NCBI GenBank assembly: GCA_027575765.1
Contig: JANBPT010000312.1
Span: forward strand, 1 to 45,394
Source of the DNA: Tieghemiomyces parasiticus
Lineage: Eukaryota > Kickxellomycota > Dimargaritomycetes > Dimargaritales > Dimargaritaceae
DNA: 45,394 nucleotides
Reading direction: 5' to 3'
The notes below the pieces were generated by a model. That model worked only from the letters and a program-made list of their open reading frames with translations. It was not told the origin of the DNA and ran no database searches. A program made the translations under genes and the position numbers. Of the stretch, positions 32,304 to 43,114 are shown in pieces (the stretch's first letter is position 1; every line of letters begins with the position of its first letter).

Positions 32304-34622
32304 CCGGTGGCCCGTATTTTGATACGGAATGATGATTAAAATACATAATTATATATCTTCGGAGGGGGAAATGCATAATTTACTCTCTACTCTTTATTTT
32401 TACTACTTATCATAGCATTGACCTTTTTATAGGTATGGTGGGTTTCACGTGATCGTAGAGGGGGGGACTGGGGCTGGGGTGAAGAACGCTAGCATATACC
32501 CAGAGGTCGCGGTATCTAAAGGTTTTCGGCTTGACCCGGTGTGAGTAGACCAGCGGAACAAGTTAGGCGCCCTAGCCCTAAAAATTCGGGACGGGCGAAC
32601 TGCCCTTAAACCTAACTTAGCTTGATCGGTTTTAAATAACATAATTGACGGGCAGCAGGGAGGCAGGGAAGGGAAGACGCCTATAAATTACCTCGCTTAG
32701 TGCCCTGGGTACCAAGCCTCTTTGTCAGTGCCGCTCCTACCGAGAAGCAATAACGTTTTACCTTACCCAGGGATGCTTTCGGTAGAGATAAACATCGTTG
32801 GGCATGGCTTGTATTGTTTGTCTGGCCGGTGCCTAGGTTATACATCAGAAGTACCTAGAAAACGACGCTTGGATTTGCCTATCTGCGAGATGAACTAAGG
32901 ATCCTTTTGCGAATGCATGTTGTTTTGGCGTAGGAGGCCCCGGCTAAGTATTGAAGGTAATCCAGCCCCTCCGAGGCGTAAGCCTTAAGGTGGGATTGCG
33001 GTTGTGGCGATAGCGGTGACGATCTGTATAACACCCCTCGGATGAACCTTATTCCCTTTAATCTTTTTTTTTCAACCTAGTTTGTTTTTACCAGCTCGAC
33101 CATTCTCTGAACCCCGAGCCTCGAGACAACCTGCCTGAAGTTGAGGCGGCATTGGTTCATTCGCGCTTCCTCTTTCCCTTGCGTCCGTGGTTTTTAATGA
33201 ATTATCTTTAGGCGTGCGTCGGTTTGAAGCGGTATGGCTTGGTAACCGCTCATTCTACACTAACCACCCCCTCCAATGGTCGGCTAAGGTACATGGTCAC
33301 TGTGTCAGGGGTTGTACAATGTGACGAAGTGAGGGACGCGTAGCGGTAGTGGCCAATGAAATGAGATCCATGGTTGCCATGATAGCCATGTACTCAATTC
33401 CCTGGTCCATGATAGGTGAAGAACGAGACGATTGTAACTGGATGGTACTACTTGAGCCTTCTTGGCCTAGCCTCATGCCGTTGTCTTGTCATTCGACCCT
33501 TTACGCTGCTTCGCCAGCAGATGTGGTGTAACCCCGTGTCGTGTGACCCTTTTTAGCCTTTTGTTGGTGTTATACTCGTCTAGCTGATGCCATTTTGCAG
33601 TGAGGTGGGCGGTCCAAGGGAGGGTCCATGAGTGAGAAAGCCAATGAAGTAAATGATAGCCGGCTATACACTTGACGAATAAAAACACCTGTGGATAAAT
33701 CGTCCGTTTTCAATACGTGCGTTTGCAGATGACAGAGTAGCCGTGGGGTGTAGTTAAGGGGCCTGGTTCCGGCATTCCTCCATGGCGGGGAAGGAAGGGG
33801 GTTATGTTTATTTGACATCGCGTAAGCACTGCGACTCCTATTTGTATGGCGGTTTACCGATGTGCGCGCATAAAAACTCTCCAGTGGGAGAAGGGGGATG
33901 GCTTTATTAGGTCCGCGGATTGTGGGTCCCCAGGGGGGGGGGATTAAGCGATTGTGACAGGCGTGGAAGTATGGTGTCGGCGGGGAGGGGAGGGTACCGC
34001 GCCCTTAAGGGAGTGGTAGACGGGGCTTGGGATTTGAGGTTGAGTCGTGGGGGATTAGTTAGGGTGTGTGTGTGCATGTGTGTGGCTTGGATGGGGGTCG
34101 GCTTGAAGGCAAGGTGTTGGTGATTATGTGTGGAACAAGGGCCGCCAGCCGAGGCCGCGTGTCCAGACGTGACGGGGCGAGAAGGTAGGGGTGACCCGGT
34201 GTCGCCGGGAGCTGGTAACACAAGATGGGTAGCAGCCTCTCGAGGCCGGTGTTGGAGGTGGCTGACTTTACGGCAGCGGGTGGCATATTGGGTCGTGAGC
34301 AGCACCTTGCACTGGGTGAACGGGAGAAGCGGGCTTAACAAGGACCCAGCCGAGCTCGACTCCGAAGTCGGAAGGTCGCCCGCTTCCCAATGATGAGGCG
34401 ACGGGCGCTTAGTAAAAGAGGCCTAATTAAGGCGGTTTCAATCGTACGGCCGTGTGTAATGGAAGGCTAGGGTCTTGGATGGGGAGGCCTCCCCGTGGGC
34501 CCCTCGGCTACAATGTCTCTCCTCTCCCCTTGGATCTCCATCCGAGTTAGGTTGTGTTACCCGTACCTTATCCCTTCCGTTATGTGGTCTTCGCTTTCGG
34601 CCCGCCTTCATCCAGTTATGGG
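32304..34622. other. Spacer, no gene recognised
   Basis: This is the 3' flank of the GT25 gene (A+T-rich, poly(A) signals likely within the first 150 bp) followed by 2 kb without a recognisable gene. Open stretches such as 33907-34341 (minus) and 34130-34393 (plus) have no domain. A G9 tract occurs near 33936. Confidence 0.4.
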
Positions 34623-34630
34623 TATAAAGA
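34623..34630 (+). promoter_or_regulatory. TATA box of the second F-box-like gene
   Basis: TATAAAGA occurs 164 bp upstream of the ATG at 34787, the only TATA-like element at a usual distance. Confidence 0.45.
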
Positions 34631-34786
34631 GCGGGTCGCGCGCCGTACTTTTCTGCAACCATCCTCGTCCACTATAGCTGAGCCCCAATTTTTATCAACC
34701 CTATACGTCCGGCACTGCAGTCCGCACACTCTGTATTGCTCAATCTATTTCTCATATTTTCATTTACCAGTGGGGCAGTTATTTCC

Positions 34787-36461
34787 ATGAAGCTACTCAG
34801 GCATAGTCTGTACGGTGTAGTTACGCTAGCCGTAACTACCGTGGTTAGAGTAGAGTCGGCAGGCCTTGTTAACCTTCCAGCCGAGCTCATCCGGATCGTC
34901 AGCAAGCTGGCCGATTGTCAGACCTTCATGCAGCAAATGCTGGTATCCCCCACGCACCACCATCTCCTCAAAGATATAATCCCGACGGAGTGTAAAGTAA
35001 GTTATTTGGGCGATGACCTGTCGTCACTCACAACCCCCCTAGATTACTCGAGCTTCCAACGAATAGTGTAGCCACTCCCTACCAAATTGTCACTCGCAAA
35101 AAGAGACATGTACATACTAATGATTCCTCCCTAAGGACAACCCCTTCCATCTTTTGATAAACCTTTAGGCAGAGATTCTCCGCCGGTATGACGCGGCCGC
35201 CCATTATCTTGATGTATGGGACGAAAGCTCTGGTCACCCTCCGATGGTTTCAGACTCACCCTACGCGGTCCATCGCTGGCAAGACCTTACCAAGGACAGT
35301 GCGCATTACATCATGCCGCCTACCCCGGCCGACACCCTCGGTATGTTACTGCCGACCATCAAGTCGTTCCTACAGGGCGTACTTTACCGCCGGTATTACG
35401 TCGATTTCCTAGCATCAAGTAACATTACCCCGGAGGGAAACCTATACCGAACCCTGCCCCAGCAGGGCGAGACCGCCAAAATCTACCCGCGATCCCAGGA
35501 GGCTTCCGACACCAACGTCCAGGTTATTTCATCCCCTGACGACCCAGGATCCTATAGTCGTCGGTTTAGTGCCCAAGACCAGGCGAATTTACAGCCACAC
35601 GAGTTGCTGAGTCGTTTTGTACCGGAACTTCGCCGAATCCACGCCAGTGCACGTCAAATTGACCTCGCCGAAGCCGCCGCTGCCTTCGACGCTAAAAAGC
35701 CCAGTCCGCTGCTTGAAAAACTGCTCGTGGAAGCCCCCATCGCCTATGCCATCGTCGCGGGTCAGGCCGATTTTCTCGCTACATTAGTGAGCTACTTTGC
35801 CACTGTAGCTGGTGCTAACCGGTATGCCTCTCCCAGCCCCAGCCCCAGCACCCTCCAGCCGGTACTCATCCCGGGGCTTTTTAAATCCCAGGATCACTAC
35901 GACCTTGCCGCTACCCTCCTGTACCTCAACGGTGCCGATGACACTACGTCCCTCCCTTACCGCACGTTTATATCCGAGCCGATAACCCAGGCCTCAGGCC
36001 CCCGTGACCCGGCCATTTTCCAGCACTACTTTACCCGCGACGCTTACCTGTACCTCATCCGGGCCGTCGTAGCTGGTTTCGCCGGCCTGGGCCGCACCGA
36101 AGCCCTCCGAACCTTCACTCATCAGCTCTCCGAACGTTCTAACCTCGGTGAGGTTGGTGCGGCGATACTGGGAGATATCAAACCGTTTCTTACCCAGATC
36201 ACCCTGGAGGTCGCCGCTCGGGCGGGCAAAGAGGAGGTGGTTAACGAGTTTTCCGACCAGAGGGAAATGCGGCTCCCTCAGTTGCAACAGATTCATCGCA
36301 CCTTCGCGTGGCACGGATGGTCCGATCTACACGGCCGATTCAATGACTTGGGTGAGGAGGGGCAGGTGGTCGTTAGTCCCAATGTTGAAAATTTCTTCAA
36401 TACGGGGATCGTGTATTTCGCTAACGACCGGGCGTTGACTTATTTGCATTACGAGGCCTAG
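34787..36461 (+). CDS. Secreted F-box-like protein of unknown family, 500 aa
   Basis: Exon 1 is 34787-34996 and exon 2 35169-36461. The 172-bp intron has donor AAA|GTAAGT and acceptor CTTTAG, and the join is phase 0. The start is the ATG that opens a signal peptide (MKLLRHSLYGVVTLAVTTVV, cut near residue 24). Residues 29-62 (LPAELIRIVSKLADCQTFMQ and on) resemble an F-box start but lack strong conserved positions. Exon 2 is a largely helical domain with a Ser/Pro repeat (SPSPSPS) near its middle and no family I recognise. The layout (signal peptide and F-box-like segment in exon 1, phase-0 intron, one long exon) is the same as in the gene at 1489-3411, though the long exons are not alike. It may act as an exported protein. 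This is inference. Confidence 0.68.
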
Positions 36462-38045
36462 AGGGAGGGGTAATGTAGTAAAGGACGGCCCGGCCTGGCA
36501 TGACCTGGTCGATATCTCAATTGGATTCTGTGCGGCCGGCAGACTATTATATTGGCTCAAGGGAGGCGGGATGCTCAGAGGATACGCCTGGTGGGTTTAG
36601 TAAGCCAGTGACTTCGTTCGGCTTCTTGACGCTCATCGGCTGGGTACCAATAAAAATTTACAACCACCCAGTGACTTTCGACTAGCGAGAAATCTATATA
36701 TTTGTGGAAGGCTGAACGCCGGAGGGGATTTATTGAGGCAATATAAAAAAGTGATTAAGTGTCGTAGTGGTAGTGGTACTGCTCGGTTCTTGGGTACGGG
36801 CGGTTGGTTTGGCTTGTATGTGTGGCGGCCTACCGATGATGTTCCGGTCGACCGTTGGAGAATCGAAGTAGGGATTTTGTGAGTCGATATCGTAGAGTTT
36901 GTGAGTCGTTGGGTGGGGGGAGACGGGAGGTCGCTCTCCGATACCAGCGATGGTAAAAGGGGGTAAGCGCGAGGTTTCTGAAAGGGCGCGTAAGGCGAGA
37001 AAAGGTGTGCATAATGGTAGTGTCGAAAGGAAGGCTATTTAGGTGCAGGTGTATATCTCGAAAGACCAACAGTGGTGCATAGTTTCGAGTACAACAGTAC
37101 ATGTATAAAAAAAATTGACGTGGAAAATGCGAGTAGATAAAATGGGAGGAAATTAGCGGTACGGGTAGGCGCGGTAGCTGCCAGCGCGCGTCATTTTTTA
37201 TATAGCTCCACTCTCTTAACAATCAATCATGTTTTCGAATGCTTCATTAATCCCTCCCCACCCTCTCTAGTAGCCTGTCTTGACTGATGACGATCGCTAG
37301 TAGTCGACCTTATAGTACATTTCCTGTGACTTTCATCACTACAACCGCATTCCCCTTCTCAGTTTTACCTCATCGAACATAGTTGATCGAAAGTATATAA
37401 ATAGCGGGTTGTGACTCCTATAAACAAAGCTGCATAACCGACGCATTAGTCGGCAGCCTCTTCAAGCCACTGACCTCCTAGGCTGCATGAACGTCCATAG
37501 AACCTCCGGAGATACTCACACTCGGCCGTGAATCTGGTCACTTAGTATCCTATATCAACTCAGACCTATGCCCTTCTCCATGATTTTCTCTCCGTTTTGT
37601 CACCCACCTGCTGTGTTGCTTGACCTTGCGTAGCACTTTCCACCTACGGGTGGCCCTTCTACTCTTTACCAATAAGTTATCACCACCTGCCTACTTGGCC
37701 AGTGGGTGCCCAGCCTCATTTTGGGGTATCACCCCGGTATTTGTCCTTGGCTGGGCTTTGAGCTGTGGCAATAACATAGTTTTTCAGGGGTGAAACACAT
37801 ATTGAGAATAACCATGAATTCTCGAACGGTTAATATTATATCTCTCGAGCAAAGATGGAGTGGAGGAGGATAAATATCGTTTTGCCATTGGTAACCAAAG
37901 AGGAAGGCGTATTGCGCCACCATTGATTAGAATTCACCACTGGTTCTAACTGACCACTTACTTTGTCCATCCTGCGATACGAATTGTAGACCCAATGGAC
38001 CAGTGGAGACGTCGAGGTAGAGGGAAAAGTAAAGGGAGTCAGCTT
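36462..38045. other. Spacer, no gene recognised
   Basis: A 130-codon open stretch on the minus strand (36830-37222) has no recognisable domain and no signal for splicing into anything. The rest is A+T-richer spacer. TATA-like sequences near 37395 and 37420 have no clear gene behind them. Confidence 0.4.
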
Positions 38046-39347
38046 TATAGATGCCACCATAGTGTTTGGGATTTTCTAAGTCAAACGGGGTTTACTCAAT
38101 TTAGTTCCCATCGCTCTGTACTACCCGGAGAGCTCTTTCTAGCCAACTATCTTGGAGGGTCTAAAATCATTTTTCCGGAGCCTAGCTAACTCCGATTGCC
38201 AGGTGTCCACAATCGCCTCCAGTGCGCTGAACTTCTTACTTCTCAGCCACTTTTTGATAACCCTGAACGGCCGTAGGTCGCAGGGGCGCCAGGTCAGCAG
38301 GACTATAGGAGGGGGCTAACAGAAACTTGAGTTTAGAGACGAAAAGGTAGGTCTGGGTAGCTGCAGCACGATGTAGTGGTGCATTATCATGGTAGAGCCA
38401 CAGGGGGTGACAGTCCAGACTTCCATGTGCCTCCACCCAGGCCTGGACTATGGGCTCCAGCCCATACTTTACGTAGAGTTTGGTGGAGACCTTGACACAA
38501 GGGGGGGCCTGACACTCAGGTGTAATAGGCCACACCTGATGAAAGAAATAGTTGGAATTACCCTGGGTGTGGTATGGCCTTGGTGGGTCTCAGTTGGGAC
38601 AGGGCCACCTTTAGGACACCACCTCCGGCGATTGGAGCCAGAAGGGGGATCATAAAGGTACACCCAAGTCTCGTCGCCTGTGACAATGGAGTCTAGTAGG
38701 TAACCATTGGCCCCATCAAATTTCTCCAGGAACTCAGTGGCAAAATGTACCCGCTTGTGGCGCTGGTCCTTGCTGAGGTTGTAAGGGATCCGGCAATTGA
38801 AATAGCTGTGCAATCCCAGGTCCCTGCGCAGGACATTGCGCATGGTACTAGGGGAAGTATGGCAGGCCCAGGCCAGCCGCTCAGCAGTCAGTCAAGGATC
38901 TTCTTTTAGTCATCTCAGGATTATGTCCCCATAAAATTTACCAAGGTCATTGGGTGGGCGGCCAGAACAAGAGTCATCTGCAAAGGAGTGGTGGCCTGTG
39001 CGAAAGCGAGCCAGCCACCTGTAGATGGCGGGGCAGCTAGGGGCAGACATACCCAGCGTGGTAGTCAGTTCAGATAAATAGTAATCCGCCATGTGGCCCT
39101 TGGAATAAGAATAAAAAATGAGGACCCGCACATCACACCTGGTAGACTGGGGTGAGGCGGGGGATGGAATTTCGGAAGTTAGCATGATGAAGGGGTAAAA
39201 ACTTAAGTTGTGAGGTGAGAAATGGTCCAATCCTGAAATGGTTTATATCATTCAATTACTCTCCTAATGCACCTCTAGATTTAATCCACATTGTCATTGT
39301 CTAAGACCTCACTCTTTGATGTCTCAAAATTTATTGAACCATCTATA
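38046..39347 (-). mobile_element. Decayed mariner-like transposon, about 1.3 kb
   Basis: The transposase remnant fills most of this span. Candidate ends are TATAGATG at 38046-38053 and its inverse CATCTATA at 39340-39347. Beyond these the terminal inverted repeats are only loosely alike (for example TTTTCTAAG against its counterpart). Both ends start at TA, the mariner target, and the resulting length is normal for the family. The ends are tentative, and the element is unable to move by its own protein. Confidence 0.6.
38139..39185 (-). pseudogene. Mariner (D,D34D-type) transposase, broken
   Basis: Read on the minus strand from the ATG at 39185, an N-terminal part has helix-turn-helix features (YRWLARFRTGHHSFADDSCS then GRPP, the typical linker before the catalytic core). 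The core has TGDETWVYLYDP (first Asp codon 38673-38675) and LYHDNAPLH (second Asp codon 38386-38388). The third Asp is in a CD pair (codon 38277-38279) after SYSPADLAP. A family-like C-terminus (IKKWLRSKKFSALEAIVDTW) follows. The gene is broken by two in-frame stops near 38900-38920, a frameshift near 38535 and another next to the third Asp. An extra Ala in the motif normally read as YSPDLAP is also unusual. Confidence 0.85.
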
Positions 39348-39542
39348 TAATGGCGACTAAGCTATAGGCCAAACGGCGCCATGTCTAGGCGGACGAGGAG
39401 AGCTAATTGATAGGGAACAAGGGCGGAGCGCAGGCCTACCTCACCTCTTCCCCCCCCCGACGATTACGATTATACTTTCGAACCAAGCACCTTGCAGTTA
39501 AGACCTAAAGATCTTGAACAAGGAGACATGTCAATAGGCATT

Positions 39543-40970
39543 TCATACCAACGCCACCATGCTAGCCGCGAATAGGAGAAGGGCGGCAATCGAACTGACG
39601 ATGCGACCTAGTTTAGGACGCACCGAAGCGCTGTCAAAAATCCCCATGGAGTCGAAGCTGTCGGTCATTTTTTTGTCGTTCTTAGAGGGCCTGGAGAAAA
39701 GACGAGGGAGGGGGGCACAAGGTGTGGTATAAAAAAAACAAGGGATGAGGTGGGCAGCGAGGGTGAAAGATTAGAAATAAAAATCCAAGGGAGTCAGACG
39801 GAAAATAAACAACAACGGATAAGTATGGGGGATTGGGGCCTGCCGTTCGGTCCTTTCTTAACTGTTGTCTACGTCGATATCATGGGTCATTAGGCCATAT
39901 CCAAAATGTAGACTGCCTCCATCACCCGAGGTGATTATAACTTACATCTTACGCGAAAAGGTGATCATCTTCGATTTGCACTGTTTGGCTGACGAGGAGG
40001 GATCGGTAACCTCTAATTCACTACCGCCACGCACCTTGAACCAGACCTGGACGCCGTCCAGCACGCTGTTGCTACAGTGCATTACGACCGGGGTACCGAA
40101 TGAATCCTCGATAGCCTTGCGCATGTCGCTGGTCGGGATGGACGAACCGGGTTCGATATTACTTTCGGCCAGGGCCTGTACCACATCGTACTTCTCATGG
40201 AGGGAGCGGGCGGCGATGAAGTAGTTGAGGACGGACTGGGCTTCAGTGCCTTGGTTACCTTGACACTCGGGTTCCAGGTTGGTCATGCAGGTGCCGTACT
40301 GCAGCCAGGCGTGCTCCCAGTGCCGATCTGCCTTCTTATTGGTACCAATCGTCCAATAGGTCTTGATGTAATCGTAGAGATCAGTGCCGCTGTCATTGAG
40401 CCGTTTGCCAATGTCATTGATAGCACGTTTCGGGTTGCAGCCGTTCTCAGGCGCGAGATGGCCATTACTATGGTGTCGTGGGATGGGGACGAGGGTAGAG
40501 AAAAAGAGCATATATATATATATATGTGGGAGGGAATAGTGGAGATAAAACCAAGTTGTTAGTATGGCGTCAGGGGTATTGGCAATGTGGGCTGTGGAGC
40601 AAGGTTGATCCTAAATATGTACATATATAGAGAGAAAGGATTATAAACCTCATCCCGTCAATCTAGAAGAAATGAAAACACGAAGCAGAGTTTCCGCGCT
40701 AAGGGATGACTAACGCACTTACCAGGTAGCAGCTTGCAGACCGGACATCACGAATTTATCTTCAGGGCCCAACCCGAACATCCATTTCAGGTCAAGCACG
40801 ACCAGACCGTACTCCGGCGCGCAGCAGGTGTTAATTGTGTTTGTGTTCGCCCCTTCGGCGCAGCTAACCAAGTGCTTAGGACAACCCGATTGAATACCCA
40901 CATCTAGACCGCATACGTTGGCCACGAGTACCAAGAGTACCACCGCGAGGCGGACAGCCGATATGGCCAT
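39543..40970 (-). CDS. RNase T2-fold pseudoenzyme with GPI-like tail, 305 aa
   Basis: There are three exons: 40723-40970, 39946-40467 and 39543-39690. Donors TG|GTAAGT and AT|GTAAGT, and acceptors CATAG and CTCCAG, keep frame at phase 2 each time. A signal peptide (AVRLAVVLLVLVANVCG) is followed by Cys-rich RNase T2 fold sequence (SCAEG, NTCCAPEYG). The first catalytic motif, normally [FY]T[IL]HGLWP, reads FVMSGLQAA with Ser76 in place of the catalytic His. The second, normally HEW.KHGTC, reads HAWLQYGTC: His135 stays, but Glu, Lys and His become Ala136, Gln139 and Tyr140. By family knowledge it should not cleave RNA. Exon 3 adds a Ser/Asp-rich stretch and a terminal hydrophobic run (IVSSIAALLLFAASMVALV), as in GPI-anchor signals. 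The frame is open throughout, which argues for a used protein. It lies 0.86 kb downstream of the intact paralogue. Confidence 0.82.
40509..40526. repeat. (TA)n microsatellite in an intron
   Basis: An alternating TA tract of about 16 bp (CATATATATATATATATATG) lies in the first intron of the pseudoenzyme gene, near the acceptor. No role is implied. Confidence 0.85.
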
Positions 40971-41833
40971 TGATGGTGAAGAGCGCAGAACCGCGGGAAG
41001 CGGAGGAGGAGGAGGTAAAAGGCTAGGCTGGAATGCGGGAACGCGTGCGTAACCAAGGTGGATAAATAAGCTAAGGCGGAGAGTTAACTTCGAATGCCTT
41101 TCGGACAAAGGAACAAAAGGATCCGTGAATTGGTCGGCAAGATGGGTAATATGGATTTCTCGCGATAAACGTTCGTCCTTTATCGCACATGTAGTACACT
41201 GGGAGGTTTCCACGCGACTAGACACCCAATTCTACTTACACTCGTTGCTCTAACGCTCCGATGAGCGAATTGGCGCGTTATCAGTCCACAAAGGACCCTG
41301 GTCCGTCATTCACTCGGCTCTATTTGCTGGAGTCCAACGTGACGTACAAGATAAAGAAGCCCTACATCGGAACGTTGGACTCAGTGTTTTCACTCTCCCC
41401 GCCCCTGGTTATTCAATAGTCAGCTTATAAGTGGTGTACAGGGCAGGGGAGGTATTTCGGTACGCTGAGTACTAGGCATGGGCCCTTCAACGCCATTAAT
41501 TTCCCCGCCCGACCACTGTCTAAACATTCATATTACCGTCAACTCTCGCCCTACTGTCCGCTGTAATGTTAGGGAGAAGGTAAGAGGACGAGAGGAGCGT
41601 GATTTTCTACCGCTGCCATCGCGATTCAATTTTCCGGAACTAAAGCACCTGCGTATCTGACCGGTAAGCTGGACCGCAGAGTATCAGTCCCGACGGAAAG
41701 AGTAGTACACTGGTGAATTCGTTTGAGTATACTTGTACTACTGAAACAAAGTAAAATATCCAGCTGCCGGGGTGCCAATTGACGAACACATTAAGTCCTC
41801 GCCCGTGCTCGGTTTTCTCACATTTAAGCGGCA
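40971..41833. other. Spacer between the two RNase T2 genes
   Basis: This is the promoter region of the pseudoenzyme gene and the 3' flank of the active-type gene. It contains an 11-bp perfect inverted repeat (41330-41340 and 41372-41382). No further gene is recognised. Confidence 0.45.
41330..41382. repeat. Inverted repeat, 11-bp arms
   Basis: GAGTCCAACGT (41330-41340) and ACGTTGGACTC (41372-41382) are exact reverse complements separated by 31 bases. It lies about 360 bp upstream of the pseudoenzyme start codon. It could be a hairpin, a binding site for a dimeric regulator or the trace of a small insertion. Confidence 0.6.
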
Positions 41834-43114
41834 TCATTTGGCAAGCTTTGCAGGGTACTCTACCATCTCGGGGCAGGTGTGACTACCGACCGGGCTCGCC
41901 GGTAGGTAAGTGGTGACACCCTGGACGTGGAAGGCCAGACGCACCTCGCTAATCACCCCCTTCTGGCACTGGAACCGGGCCTCCACGCCAAGGTCTTGCT
42001 TGATCGCCTCGATCATCTTAGCCCGTGGGTATTCGCCTCCGGGGGTGATCCCATGGTGCTCCAAGGCCCGATAGAGGTTGTACTTAGAGAACACGGCCTG
42101 AGCCTGCTTGAAGTAGTCGACCACCTCCTCCCGCGGTTCGTACGATTCACTATAGCAGCGTGGGGCGAGGGTGGTCACACAGGTTCCATGTTTACTCCAT
42201 TCGTGCGACCAAAACAGATTATTATCATTGCGGTTCGACGGCCAGTATGTATTCATCCAGCTGAACAGGGTGCCATCTCTGGCCTCTACCGTGGTGGACA
42301 CGTCGTCGTAGATGCGTTCAGAATCACAGCCGTTCTTAGGGGGCATATCACCATTACTAAACGGGGAGGCAGACGGGTTGGTTTTGTCGTGCGGTGGATT
42401 ACCAAGGAAAAGGGTTAGGGACGGTGTCTTTTTTGGGCGTCACAGGAAAAAGCCTAGTGGAATGAAGCTCCTAGGTCATTGGCTGTGAGGGACAGCAGGG
42501 GCAGCGTCGCGCTAGGTAGGCTTGTATCTGATGCGAAGGCTTCTGTTCCCCCCCCCTTCCGCCACCCCTTTGTTCCTGAGTAATAGCCTGTCGCTCCTGC
42601 TTCCCCTTGACCCTAAGCGGGTGACAAACCCTAGGAACCCTGAGACCGACGTTCTATAGGGTTTTGATGGCACCTAATATAGTATATGCAGGGTACATCC
42701 AACTTACCAGAGGTCTGGCCATAGGCCGTGGATGGTAAAACTGTCAACTGGGCCGTATCCAACCATCCACTTTGGTACGTCGGGGCGATCAGCCATCGGA
42801 TAAGGACATATAACATACCGCAGGTATTAAGGTCGGGGTATGAACTGGCGTGCGTTGCAGCCGAGCTAAACGCAAAATGACTGAAAAGAGTGTTACTGGC
42901 AACGTTTACCTACCTGCTGGGATAAAACGAGTAGGCCGTTTTTGGGGCTACAACAGCTATCGACATTGTCAGTGGAACAGGAAACGACCTGGTTGGAGCA
43001 GGAGAGTGGGGTTACTAGATCGGCTCGCGCTTCAGGCTCCATAATGAGCTCGGCATTGCCCTGGGCCACGATAACACCAGCGACGAGGAGTAAATTGGCT
43101 CTGGCCAGACGCAT
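41834..43114 (-). CDS. Secreted ribonuclease T2, 261 aa
   Basis: There are three exons: 42914-43114, 42708-42769 and 41834-42356. Donors CAG|GTAGGT and TG|GTAAGT, and acceptors CCAAAG and GTTTAG, keep frame. A signal peptide (ANLLLVAGVIVAQGNA) precedes a Cys-rich start (VVSCSTDNVDSCCSPKNG). The first catalytic motif is intact, FTIHGLWPD with His81. The second is intact, HEWSKHGTC with His139, Glu140, Lys143 and His144. These are the counterparts of the catalytic residues of fungal RNase Rh. The enzyme would cut RNA at many sites through 2',3'-cyclic phosphates, outside the cell or in the vacuole. The chain ends KLAK with no anchor. Its first intron is absent from the neighbouring paralogue, where the same residues are continuous (LKWM against QQ|WM). 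Confidence 0.88.
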
